Below are positions 51,946-61,423 of a stretch of DNA of 64,000 bases, in pieces; the stretch's first letter is position 1; each line of letters starts with the position of its first letter. The notes below the pieces were generated by a model. That model saw nothing but the letters and a program-made list of their open reading frames with translations, had not been told where the DNA came from and ran no database searches. Location of the stretch: positions 1 to 64,000 of the IMG/VR virus record IMGVR_UViG_3300030099_006646; one strand, 5' to 3'. A program made the translations under genes and the position numbers. Origin of the DNA: a virus.

Positions 51946-52989
51946 ATGGAATTTTTCAATCAAAAAGAAGAAGTAATAGATATCAAGCTAACTCAATACG
52001 GCAAGAGATTGCTCGCCAAAGGTGAGTTTTCGCCAATGTATTACGCCTTTTTTGATAAAGATATTGTTTACAACTCTGAATTTGGTGGCTTTACCGAACC
52101 TCAAAACAATGCAGAAACAAGAATCAAAGAGGAAACCCCTCGATTAAAAGTTCAGCACAACTTTATTGGAGTTGAAACACAGTTTCATGAGCTGAAAGAG
52201 ATTATAAGAAAAGAAGAAAAATATACAGATGTCCATATTAAAGAGAAGTTGCAAGATATAGAAAATAAGTATTTTGCTTTAGATTCAGCAGTCGGTAATA
52301 CAAGAGTTGGAAGTTTGTACAATCCTGCATGGGAAGTTAAATTTTATAATCAAAACTTGTCTAGCTCTGCGAGCATGATAACAGGGTCTACTACTCCAAA
52401 CATAAAAATACCCCAACTAGAAGGCGAGTTAGAATTTGTAACATTTATGTCTAAAGATGCGAGTCTTGTTGAAGATGCAGTCACTGATTTTACGGTGGAA
52501 GTTCCAAGCGACCAGGAGGAACTTGAAGGCGCTCCGCTTGAGTTTGAAGACGGGTCTATCATAGCCTTGCAACAAGATTTTATGTTACTAGGTATAGATG
52601 AAAAGAACACTGAGTTCCTTCACGAAAACTTTGAAATAGAGGTTTTCATGGAAGAAACTATAACTGGAGATCAAGCCAGCACAGGAATGAACGATAACCA
52701 AAAAACAACAAAACTAATTCCACTTCAGTTTTACCCAGAAGATGAAGAAAAAAGAACAGAACTTCAAGAGAAAGGAATCTACCCTGACACGAACACTAAT
52801 TTTGTTGAATATTATTTTGATATATTAATAGATGACGCTATACCTACCACTATCTTGTGTCAGAATATTGGTGAAGATGAAAAGAAATCTATTTACGTTA
52901 GACAGATATTTACATGTGACGACGATGTAGATCCTAATGTTTACGCCGACATATACGAACAAGATGATATAGGGGAGCCTTGCGAATGA
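51946..52989 (+). CDS. Virion structural protein with LTxxG(K/R)xxLAKG module
   Basis: A 347-residue acidic protein. Residues 11-27 (IDIKLTQYGKRLLAKG) share the pattern LTxxG(K/R)xxLAKG with the protein at 59326, followed in both by a F/Y-rich strand and an Asp-Ile-x-Tyr turn (FFDKDIVY). The centre has LEGELEFVTFMSKDAS and Glu-rich segments; the C-terminus ends in acidic YEQDDIGEPCE. It starts immediately after the previous stop and overlaps the next gene by 4 bases. The module recurs in tail-associated proteins, so a structural role is likely, but the exact part is unknown. Confidence 0.65.
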   Translation: MEFFNQKEEVIDIKLTQYGKRLLAKGEFSPMYYAFFDKDIVYNSEFGGFTEPQNNAETRIKEETPRLKVQHNFIGVETQFHELKEIIRKEEKYTDVHIKEKLQDIENKYFALDSAVGNTRVGSLYNPAWEVKFYNQNLSSSASMITGSTTPNIKIPQLEGELEFVTFMSKDASLVEDAVTDFTVEVPSDQEELEGAPLEFEDGSIIALQQDFMLLGIDEKNTEFLHENFEIEVFMEETITGDQASTGMNDNQKTTKLIPLQFYPEDEEKRTELQEKGIYPDTNTNFVEYYFDILIDDAIPTTILCQNIGEDEKKSIYVRQIFTCDDDVDPNVYADIYEQDDIGEPCE

Positions 52990-55900
52990 CATTACCAATA
53001 GACAACGCAACTCTTTTAGGGGATTTTGTTCCTAATGTTTATATCAGCAGGATTATGTTGAGCTACGGTACTCAAACAACAACAGTCCGTGGCGACAGTC
53101 CTCATTATGATATACCAACAAAAGAACAGTATCAGGCAAATGTAGCTCAACAGCAAATAGGTTCTCCTACTATAGATCCACTTGGAAATGACGGTCTAGG
53201 TGGGCAAATGCAACTTGGACAAACGACCCTGTACGAATCAGTATACTCTGGTCTTTACGGAGCAGAAAAAAAGAAAACTGGCATTTCAACTTACTCTAAT
53301 GATGATCCTGGTAAAAACAATAAAACACTCAAGGTAAGAGTAGACTTGGTTGTAAAAGATGTAATAGAAAACAAACTTTTATCTAACTGGTTTAATGAAG
53401 AAAAGCTAAAGGAATATATTAATTTGTCTATTGTTCAATCAACGGATGTAAAATCTACAGAAATGCTGGATTCTATAGATCCTGCTGTAGATTTTGGATG
53501 GTACGGCTTGACCTCTATACCAGGGAAAACTTCTTTAAAAACAATAAACTTAGGAGAAATATATCCCTCGAATGGAGAAGGAGAGACAAGCCCTGCTCAC
53601 AATCAGGGTGGTACTAAGGTTCAATATGACCCCAATCGCTTTAACTCCTACGAATACACAACAAATGATTTAGGACAAAGAGTATATAACATAACATTCT
53701 CTACTACTTTTACCGTTGAGAAGCCAAACGTTAATCACTTGGCATACTTTGTTGTTGCTAACGTCGATAAGAAATTCTTTGAAGACTCTTTTGAACCTTC
53801 TATTGATATTGGAAATGTTCCAGGTCTATACAAGCACTTGACTGGCAAAAAGGCTTTCGAGTTTGTTATCAAGGATGGAAAAACAATCACAGATGCGTAC
53901 TATTATGTTGATAGAGACAATGCGGTATGGCTTGGTGACATTCATTTCATGTATAACCTTCCAGAAGAGGGGCTTGTTTCAGCAAAACAAGTAGCTTCTC
54001 TCAGGGAAGACCAATTGGTAAATATGGTTGGTATTCCAATGAAAGGCAAGACTCATGCTGAAGGACTTGCTTCGGTAGACAGCGAAGAGGACATGTTCTT
54101 AACAGAAGTAAAAGCAACGAACACTACAATACAAGACTTTAGACAAAGAGACGTGGTAGATAAACTAGATATAGATTTTTCTGAAGCAAACAAACTTTTC
54201 TCAGCAAAAGATATAACAGAGGAAAAATTCAAAAATCAAAAGATAGCAGACGGAACTGTATTCCATACTGATTTTTGGGCATCACGAGATATGGACAATA
54301 GACTTAACTTTTGCTTTGGTGTTGACATGAGAGCATTGCTTGTAAAGTATTCTCAATATTCTAAGTTATGGGAGAATCTCTCTAAAAAAGATAAACACTC
54401 CTTATTAATAAGCAAATTTTTCAAAAGCTTGACAATCGTGAGAAAAAGAGTGAAAGCTATTGATGACACTAATCTTTTTGATGAAAATATTCCAGTTCAA
54501 AAAATCGCCAAACGGGGTTATTCTTCTCCTAAAACCGGACTCGTTACTAAGCTGTCTATCGAGTTAGGAGGAGCACCCGGATATGAATACTGTTTTTTCA
54601 GTGGATACGACGAATCTATGAGAGATATATCTGATGGCTTTTATCAATACGGAATAAAGTTTACTTTTGAGGATACATTAAAAAAACTAATTTTAAAGAA
54701 AATAAGAAGCTTGGAGACATCCTTAAAGCTTGCAAAACAATTATATACTATTTCTACACAGCCTCAATATTACAATCTTATATCTGACACATACACGAAG
54801 CTTTATAAAGAAGAACAAAACGATGAGTATTTTGGCATTATTCCTGATCTGCTTAGTAAATTTAATCAAATGTACTCTTTAGTTACAAGCACTAATAGTG
54901 TCAAAAAAGAGGGCTTCTTAGAAAACTTGTTAAACATCTCCTCTCCAAATACAGGAACCCCAGATGGGCTAGAGTTTATTATCAACATGATTGAAGAGTT
55001 TTTGGAAAAAATATTGTCTATCTTTTCTTTGAAAAGTGTATCTGCAATATCAGACTCAGGGACGAACGCATACAGCCCTTCAGGAGTTAAATCTTCAAAG
55101 CAAATAGCCTTTTTAGATGGAGAGACTTATTTTGGTGAAATATTTGACGCTAGTATGAGAAACAGTGGCTATGAATATCTATCTTATGGAGTGCAATCAG
55201 AACTGCCAGAAAAGCTAGGTATTAAAAGAATATCTTATTTAGATTTTGAAGAAAGAGCACTTGCCGAAAATCTAAAGTATTTTACAGATGAAACTGCGGC
55301 AGTGCCAATTAAACTAAAATACAAGAACAAAGGGATTCAATTTGAATCTAACTTGATAGAAGATAAATATACGTTTCTCTCGCCTTCTTGTATAAAAATG
55401 CCAGAGTCAGGAAAGATAATAACACTGCCATTTACTTCACCTGAAGACCCCAATTATGATTCCCAGTCTTCTCCTGTAAACATACAGTATGAAGCTTTGA
55501 ATAGTTTTTATCTAGAGATAATAAAAAAACTCTTGATAGGTCAAGACGCTGGCGTGTTATTAAATAAAAACAACACTGCTCAATCGCAAAAGTCACTCTT
55601 GACTAGTGTTTTATCCGCCAAGGGCTTGTCATTTGGACTTGCTGCAACAGAAGGTATACCTGCAAAAGAAGCGCTGGTGCAGCAATTAATAGAGAACGAT
55701 GGTCCCCTTGTTCAAGCCGTCATACCTCAGTTAGAATTAGATGAAGAAAAACAAGTCCCCCCTGAGTTTGTAGAAGAACCAAACTACAATGATGCACTGT
55801 TTTTTATGTCAAACCCAAACAACAGAAAAGATAATATTAAGCTATTTGAACAGTTTCCAACATTCTTGAAAGCACTAAGAGGAAATGGATTTCTTCCTTT

Positions 55901-56561
55901 AAACGAAAACGATCTTAAAGGAATACCAAATCATTTTAAACAGTTAATCACATTAGACCCTAGTCCAGAGGATACAGGAGTAGACACAACTTACCTAAAA
56001 GATAACTTAAACTTTTTTGAAAACAATATAGAAAACATAGGTGACCTAGCAACTGGTAAAAACAATTTTGGTATTTTTATTAACTACTTCAATCTTGTTC
56101 AAATAGAATATCTAGAAGGATTTATTTTCAACAACATTAAAGGACCACACTGGAGCAAATTAACACCAGAAACATTCAGTAATATAAAATCTAATGACAA
56201 ACCAGTGCTTTGCAGACTAAGATATTACACTAATAAAAAACTTGGAGTTACAAGAGATAGTGCTGTTGATCTTCCCATATATGATAAGTATTTTATCCTA
56301 GCTTCTATGAAGGAGCTTTCTCATTTGCCTAATTACAAAGGCGGTGATGAGATGATAAAAGATTTTAATAAAATGTCAAAGCATAAGAAAACTATGGATA
56401 ACGTTGACTCAGAGAATTTAGGCGCAGGCGGTCCATCCAAAGGTAAAAAGGCAAATGAAAAAAGCAAAAAACTTGGCACCACTCTGAGCGTTGAGGGAGG
56501 CTTCACGGGTGATGGCTTCAACAGCGGCGCAGGCGGCGGCGGCATGGGCGGCTCTTATTAA
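52986..56561 (+). CDS. Large virion structural protein (1191 residues), Gly-rich C-terminus
   Basis: It begins MTLPIDNATLLGDFVPNVYISR; the ATG at 52986 is 8 bases after AGGGGAG, whereas a TTG at 52980 is too close to it. The first 400 residues are beta-rich with hub-like strands (YNITFSTTFTVEKPNVNHLAYFVVANV). The middle is helical (KLILKKIRSLETSLKLAKQLY; FIINMIEEFLEKILSIFSL). The last 60 residues are Lys-rich, then Gly-rich (GAGGGGMGGSY), a flexible tail. There is no recognised domain and no catalytic motif. Its place in the row of tail genes makes it a baseplate or tail structural protein. Confidence 0.65.
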   Translation: MTLPIDNATLLGDFVPNVYISRIMLSYGTQTTTVRGDSPHYDIPTKEQYQANVAQQQIGSPTIDPLGNDGLGGQMQLGQTTLYESVYSGLYGAEKKKTGISTYSNDDPGKNNKTLKVRVDLVVKDVIENKLLSNWFNEEKLKEYINLSIVQSTDVKSTEMLDSIDPAVDFGWYGLTSIPGKTSLKTINLGEIYPSNGEGETSPAHNQGGTKVQYDPNRFNSYEYTTNDLGQRVYNITFSTTFTVEKPNVNHLAYFVVANVDKKFFEDSFEPSIDIGNVPGLYKHLTGKKAFEFVIKDGKTITDAYYYVDRDNAVWLGDIHFMYNLPEEGLVSAKQVASLREDQLVNMVGIPMKGKTHAEGLASVDSEEDMFLTEVKATNTTIQDFRQRDVVDKLDIDFSEANKLFSAKDITEEKFKNQKIADGTVFHTDFWASRDMDNRLNFCFGVDMRALLVKYSQYSKLWENLSKKDKHSLLISKFFKSLTIVRKRVKAIDDTNLFDENIPVQKIAKRGYSSPKTGLVTKLSIELGGAPGYEYCFFSGYDESMRDISDGFYQYGIKFTFEDTLKKLILKKIRSLETSLKLAKQLYTISTQPQYYNLISDTYTKLYKEEQNDEYFGIIPDLLSKFNQMYSLVTSTNSVKKEGFLENLLNISSPNTGTPDGLEFIINMIEEFLEKILSIFSLKSVSAISDSGTNAYSPSGVKSSKQIAFLDGETYFGEIFDASMRNSGYEYLSYGVQSELPEKLGIKRISYLDFEERALAENLKYFTDETAAVPIKLKYKNKGIQFESNLIEDKYTFLSPSCIKMPESGKIITLPFTSPEDPNYDSQSSPVNIQYEALNSFYLEIIKKLLIGQDAGVLLNKNNTAQSQKSLLTSVLSAKGLSFGLAATEGIPAKEALVQQLIENDGPLVQAVIPQLELDEEKQVPPEFVEEPNYNDALFFMSNPNNRKDNIKLFEQFPTFLKALRGNGFLPLNENDLKGIPNHFKQLITLDPSPEDTGVDTTYLKDNLNFFENNIENIGDLATGKNNFGIFINYFNLVQIEYLEGFIFNNIKGPHWSKLTPETFSNIKSNDKPVLCRLRYYTNKKLGVTRDSAVDLPIYDKYFILASMKELSHLPNYKGGDEMIKDFNKMSKHKKTMDNVDSENLGAGGPSKGKKANEKSKKLGTTLSVEGGFTGDGFNSGAGGGGMGGSY

Positions 56562-56576
56562 TAAAAGGTAACAATA

Positions 56577-59243
56577 ATGCCAGAACAATACACATCTGAA
56601 AATGAAAAGCAACTTTTATCAAAAAATAAAAGAAACAGGTTTGTCAATAAATCTATTGCAGAGTTTATAAACCCTGCTACTGGACTAGTATCAAAAGAAA
56701 GTGTAACAGACAACTTTAGAAGCGATGTAATGAACTATTGGAAATGGAATGATGTAGCGGGAGCTGTAACGTATAATACTCCTCTACAAATGTCTCAGAC
56801 TCCAGAGTATGCAGTAAACGATTCTAAAAAGAAAATAATGAAATTCCTCAGTGCTGATTTAGGGGCAAAAGTATCTTTAAGAAAAATCCAACAAACAATA
56901 GACAATAACATTCCCGGTCAGATTGAGGAGCTTTATGAGGTTTATATTAATGGCACAGATGCAGAAATAGCGCAAACAAGCCCGTTTGTCGCTGAAGCCC
57001 CGGTAACTTGGTGGAGAGACTGGTGTTTATCAAAGTTCTCTAATGGCGCTATGAATGAAGACATAGTTTTTAGTATGAACAGACCTGAGACAAAAACTCT
57101 AAATGAAGAAACGTCTTTTTTCGAAAGAAACTTTGTGAAAATTAAAGGAAACTACAATTATCTTAAACTAGGATATGAAAAGTTAATCAGTGGATTGAGA
57201 GATGATGTTTTAGATGATGATCCAGAAGTTTTTAATGAAAAAGTTCTTCCAAATCTATACACTTACATGTCCGTCGTGAGTGTCAACAATAAAATTATTA
57301 GTGCCAATAAAAACCAGAAAAACGCTAACCCGAATCCAACTAAAATAATCGGTAAGTTTAAAAATCATCTTACTTTAAATGGACTACTTGAAGATTTTGA
57401 TACAGAGTCTTTGTTCTATAAGGAGACTAAAAATGATAAAGAGCCTTTTACCTATAATAGATTCGACTTGGCAAACAACAGTATTAGTAATTATTTAGAT
57501 CTTTGGACAGACGCGGCAGCTTTCAGAAACAAGATGCACATGAATGCTGATTCTTTTCTAGAGGAAGCCCAAGCAGGATACAGTGAAATACTTTTTTCTG
57601 AAGCTGATTTTAATATAATAAACAATTATAACTCGGCGGCTTCTATGTTCCCTATGAATATACAAATTCAAATTGAACCTGAGCAAAATAAATCTGTGTT
57701 TAGAGCGCTTAAAGCTACTAAGTATAATCCTTTTATGTTGAGATATATTGCCACTAGCGAAGGAAGTCTCGGCTTTGACTCTTTGTCATCAAATGAAGAA
57801 ATAACTGAGGACACACCTCTTACTTCTTTACCTTTCAGTGATTTTCTCGAACAAGCTAAAAACGGAGACTTAGCACTCGACCCTGGTTTAAAAAAGGATT
57901 ACGTCTACATTGGATCTGCGAACGATGAGTATGACTTTGAAGCCCCGCAGAACAGCTTGTTTACGAAATTAATGTCACTAGGTCTTGAATCAAAAATGAA
58001 TTCTTTGATAAACTCCACTTCACGAACCTGGGAAGACATTCTACAAGGAGATGAATGTTACGAAGAGACAGTTGTATATGAAGTTGAAAAGTGGACCGCA
58101 GGCGGCGGTGGACAATTACTAAATAAGGTTCAGACCTTCTATCTGCCTAATGATGATACAGATATGATAGAGATGTTTGATACGCAAGTAAAATATAATA
58201 AATTTTATGTGTATAGGATATATGCCCACAAGGTCGTATTCGGCACACAATACCAGTATAATCTAGGAGAAGCTTCTATATCTGTTACTCCAAGCAAAAA
58301 GTCTGCTTTATTAACAGTCACGACAAGTCCATCGATAAAAATCATTAGAGTTCCTTACTATAATGTAGATCAGTTTGGTCTTGACATAACCGGTCCAGGG
58401 ACTGGAGTATTTTCACTCCCCTCACATAATACAACTATTGTTATAGATGAAGCTCCTCTTCCTCCTGAGATCGAGTTTGTCCCTTATATCAAAACTCCCT
58501 CTACATTGCTTATAAATCTAAAAGACACCATAGGGACAATGAAACAACTTTATCGCCCTATAGAAGAACAAGATGTTGAACAGTACCAAGTCTTACTAGA
58601 AAACCAGCTTAAAAACGACTATAACCTAAGCAAAGAAGAGCTTGCTGAAATCGACATATTCAACAATGAAGTGTTTTTTAAATCCGAAGAACCATCACAA
58701 TATTTGCAGATTTTTCAAACTGTCATAAAACCAACTAGTTATAGTGATTTTCAAGATTCTGAAAAACAACTATTAAACGGACCAAATAATTCTGTTAAAG
58801 TAGACTTAAATTTCAATCAAAAATATTATTTCACTTTCCGAGCTATAGATTATCACGGAAAGTTTTCTAACCCTACTGATGTTTACGAAGTAGAAATAAA
58901 AGAAGAAGATAATTTTGCTTATCCGGTGATTAGAATCTTCAACATAGAAGAAGAAACGAAAGCTGATCTTTTAAAGAAAAAAGAACAAGAAACAAACTTT
59001 TCAACAAAAGGTAAAAAATATATTCATATTAAACCAGCATACCACCAGTGGATAATGAAAGAAAAATATGTCGAAGAAGATTATGATAGCGCATTCGACA
59101 TTCCTGATTTTGAAATAGGTGAAGCAGAAGAATCAGTCTTCAGAAAAGACAGGAGATTTAAGATCAGACTAACGTCTAAAAAGACGGGCAGAAAAATAGA
59201 CTTAAATGTCAAATTTAAACAAAGACAAGAAAAACTTTACTAG
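56577..59243 (+). CDS. Virion structural protein (888 residues) with FN3-like C-terminal strand set
   Basis: AAAAGGTAA precedes the ATG. The N-terminal 450 residues are helical and mixed (SENEKQLLSKNKRNRFVNKSI; WWRDWCLSKFSNGAM). The C-terminal half contains beta strands resembling a fibronectin-III domain near residues 740-780: KYYFTFRAIDYHGKFSNPTDVYEVEI. The end is very charged (FKIRLTSKKTGRKIDLNVKFKQRQ). It precedes an 82-base gap carrying a candidate late promoter and so closes one transcription block. The structural role is inferred from context. Confidence 0.65.
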   Translation: MPEQYTSENEKQLLSKNKRNRFVNKSIAEFINPATGLVSKESVTDNFRSDVMNYWKWNDVAGAVTYNTPLQMSQTPEYAVNDSKKKIMKFLSADLGAKVSLRKIQQTIDNNIPGQIEELYEVYINGTDAEIAQTSPFVAEAPVTWWRDWCLSKFSNGAMNEDIVFSMNRPETKTLNEETSFFERNFVKIKGNYNYLKLGYEKLISGLRDDVLDDDPEVFNEKVLPNLYTYMSVVSVNNKIISANKNQKNANPNPTKIIGKFKNHLTLNGLLEDFDTESLFYKETKNDKEPFTYNRFDLANNSISNYLDLWTDAAAFRNKMHMNADSFLEEAQAGYSEILFSEADFNIINNYNSAASMFPMNIQIQIEPEQNKSVFRALKATKYNPFMLRYIATSEGSLGFDSLSSNEEITEDTPLTSLPFSDFLEQAKNGDLALDPGLKKDYVYIGSANDEYDFEAPQNSLFTKLMSLGLESKMNSLINSTSRTWEDILQGDECYEETVVYEVEKWTAGGGGQLLNKVQTFYLPNDDTDMIEMFDTQVKYNKFYVYRIYAHKVVFGTQYQYNLGEASISVTPSKKSALLTVTTSPSIKIIRVPYYNVDQFGLDITGPGTGVFSLPSHNTTIVIDEAPLPPEIEFVPYIKTPSTLLINLKDTIGTMKQLYRPIEEQDVEQYQVLLENQLKNDYNLSKEELAEIDIFNNEVFFKSEEPSQYLQIFQTVIKPTSYSDFQDSEKQLLNGPNNSVKVDLNFNQKYYFTFRAIDYHGKFSNPTDVYEVEIKEEDNFAYPVIRIFNIEEETKADLLKKKEQETNFSTKGKKYIHIKPAYHQWIMKEKYVEEDYDSAFDIPDFEIGEAEESVFRKDRRFKIRLTSKKTGRKIDLNVKFKQRQEKLY

Positions 59244-59275
59244 TAATAAAAACTTTTACAAATGAATAAAAACAA

Positions 59276-59282
59276 CTATTTA
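59276..59282 (+). promoter_or_regulatory. CTATTTA element in a 14-base repeat, candidate late promoter core
   Basis: It lies in the largest tail-region gap (59244-59325) within AAAACAACTATTTA (59269-59282), identical to 47433-47446. TAAAAAGTGTG follows and an AAGGAG ribosome site comes 25-30 bases later. It includes TATTTATA, the reverse complement of the T4 late core TATAAATA. Confidence 0.45.
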
Positions 59283-59325
59283 TAAAAAGTGTGTGTAATG
59301 TCTAATTATACAAGGAGATAAAATA

Positions 59326-60255
59326 ATGGGCTTTCTAGACAACAGCGGTGACATCATTCTTGATGCAGTTTTAACAGATACAGGGCGCTTTCGCTTGGCT
59401 AAGGGCGACGGGAGCTTTAAGATTACAAAGTTTGCTTTAGGTGACGATGAAATCGATTATTCAAAGTATGACAAGAATCACCCAAGTGGTTCCGCTTATT
59501 ACGACTTAGATATCATGCAAACACCAGTTTTTGAGGCTTTCACGAATAACGCATCCAGCATGAAATCTAGATTAACGTCTATGGCTAGAAATAACTTGCT
59601 TTACCTACCTATCATCAAGATAAACGAGCAAAATCCTGAAAACGCCAGATATGCAGTAAACAATTCTTTTTTGGTCGCTGTTGACCAAACAACCGAAACT
59701 CAGCTTTTTAACGATGGTACTACAAACACAAGCGGCATTCTCCAAGGACAAACACTTACAAAAGGAAATTTTATTCTTCTTGAGCAGGGTCTTGATACAA
59801 CAGAAATACCCGATAGTGTAACCATCGATTCAGATCTTGTTGAATCGCAATATATCATTGAGATTGATAATAGATTTGGAAAAGTCGCTACAACAAAAAA
59901 TAGCTCCATTGCAAACCCTTCTTACATTGACGATGATAATATCGCCAGCTACTTCTTTTCATTATCGCAGAATAATGACTATGTAATGGACAGTTGGACG
60001 GGTAAGATTAATCCAGACAAAAACACTCAAGCAAACGTCAAAGGCATTCGAGGTCCAAAAGGAACTAGATTTGAGTTTATGATTGCTTCTTCTTTGGATT
60101 TGGCAACAAGCACATACTTATTTGAAACTCTTGGCGGCTCCGGTTATCCAATCGGTTCTAATAACTACCGCTTTATTGATTCGAATATTAGGATTATCGG
60201 TGGAACCACTGGGTACACACTTGATATTCCAATTAGATACATTAAGGCACAATAA
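59326..60255 (+). CDS. Virion structural protein with LTxxG(K/R)xxLAKG module
   Basis: A 309-residue protein with a strong AAGGAG site. It begins GFLDNSGDIILDAVLTDTGRFRLAKG, then FKITKFALGDDEIDYSKYD, an N-terminal module shared in pattern with the 347-residue protein at 51946. The middle is a set of beta strands (NNSFLVAVDQTTETQLF; QYIIEIDNRFGKVATT). The C-terminus ends GGTTGYTLDIPIRYIKAQ. The strong ribosome site and candidate late promoter suggest high expression, as for an abundant tail or fibre component. The exact structural part is not identified. Confidence 0.68.
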   Translation: MGFLDNSGDIILDAVLTDTGRFRLAKGDGSFKITKFALGDDEIDYSKYDKNHPSGSAYYDLDIMQTPVFEAFTNNASSMKSRLTSMARNNLLYLPIIKINEQNPENARYAVNNSFLVAVDQTTETQLFNDGTTNTSGILQGQTLTKGNFILLEQGLDTTEIPDSVTIDSDLVESQYIIEIDNRFGKVATTKNSSIANPSYIDDDNIASYFFSLSQNNDYVMDSWTGKINPDKNTQANVKGIRGPKGTRFEFMIASSLDLATSTYLFETLGGSGYPIGSNNYRFIDSNIRIIGGTTGYTLDIPIRYIKAQ

Positions 60256-60267
60256 CGAGGAACACAA

Positions 60268-61413
60268 ATGGCTACAACTTTTAAGACACTTACAAACAAC
60301 GACGTAACTTCAACAAGAACTCTCTTGCACGAAGCTATACCTATCACTGGCTCTATTGTGTCAGGTACTTACAATGGCGCAGGCACAGTTGTCTTGGGCT
60401 CAGAAGAAAATATTAAAACCTATTCTCACGGTATGTTCCAATCTGTATATGATTATCCTTACCTTAGTTCCTCGGCTAATCATATTTTTGATATTACACT
60501 TGGCTACTCTACTGGAGGGAACTCTCTTTCTGCTTCAAGTAATACGCAAAACTCTAAGAAAGTTAATATTTACAATGAGTTATCTCAAGTTCTCGCCGGG
60601 TACGACGCCACAGGTTCTGTTTTGCGTTTCGATGAAGATGGAAATATTGTAGACGGCGGAACAAAATTAGATAACTGCTTCTTTCTTAACTTTTCTCGTT
60701 TGCTAAATAAGGATGAGATCAAAAAAGGATCTTTTAATCTTCAACTAGGAGTAGAGCCTGCATACAGTCAAGTACCAGGCGGCACAACATCCACTAAGCT
60801 AATTTCAATCCAAGATATTAGCGGAACAAGCGGCTATAAAGTAAACTCCCCAGCCGGTGAATATGGTGTCTTGTTTGCTACCGGATCAAACCACGCTCAG
60901 GGCACAGTTATCAGCGGCTCTGGACTTGTTGGCGACGGCAATCCTTGTGGTCTTATTTTCTATCAAGCTGGTATTGCAGTTATTTCAGGATCTGTTTTTA
61001 ACGACGAGGCTGACGGAGGAGTTTTGGCTAATTCTCTTGGAACTAGCAGGCTAGGATCTACCGCTGGGCAAACAGGTTTTAATGCAGTCACTGGATCTTC
61101 TATCAATACCATTGCCGATGGAATCAGAAACAGAATTTATAATGTTTCGTTCAACAATACCACAGAACTTAACTCAACAATTTATTTCTGTAGAGCTAAT
61201 CATAATGATTTCAACTACAGCTCAAATCCAACTTACTTAAATAATAGTAAAATTAGGGTTAAGAATCTCTCAACAGATGCACCTGTTTCATATATTACAA
61301 CAGTTGGTCTTTATTCTGCTGATAATGAGTTGCTCGCTGTGGCAAAACTTTCTGAACCTCTCAAGAAAACCCCCGAGACAGAACTTACACTAAGAGTAAG
61401 ATTGGATTACTAG
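60268..61413 (+). CDS. Tail/fibre structural protein, first of a tandem paralogous pair
   Basis: A 381-residue beta-rich protein (ATTFKTLTNNDVTSTRTLLHEAIPITGS). ACGAGGAA precedes the ATG. The segments IKKGSFNLQLG, GLIFYQAGIAVISGSVF, SSNPTYLNNSKI and the ending DNELLAVAKLSEPLKKTPE match, in the same order, segments of the next gene (IKKGSVDLKFY, GTVLYDQGIILLTGSW, SNNPTFLETST, DKNLIAIAKLANPIKKTEE). The many TGS/SGS turns are typical of these tail proteins. It is probably an outer tail or fibre protein. Confidence 0.65.
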   Translation: MATTFKTLTNNDVTSTRTLLHEAIPITGSIVSGTYNGAGTVVLGSEENIKTYSHGMFQSVYDYPYLSSSANHIFDITLGYSTGGNSLSASSNTQNSKKVNIYNELSQVLAGYDATGSVLRFDEDGNIVDGGTKLDNCFFLNFSRLLNKDEIKKGSFNLQLGVEPAYSQVPGGTTSTKLISIQDISGTSGYKVNSPAGEYGVLFATGSNHAQGTVISGSGLVGDGNPCGLIFYQAGIAVISGSVFNDEADGGVLANSLGTSRLGSTAGQTGFNAVTGSSINTIADGIRNRIYNVSFNNTTELNSTIYFCRANHNDFNYSSNPTYLNNSKIRVKNLSTDAPVSYITTVGLYSADNELLAVAKLSEPLKKTPETELTLRVRLDY

Positions 61414-61423
61414 GCGTCATGCT

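Noticed and set aside
59244-59325. Rho-independent terminator in the largest tail-region gap
   Set aside because: No GC-rich stem followed by a T-run can be formed; the gap is A-rich and better read as a promoter region.
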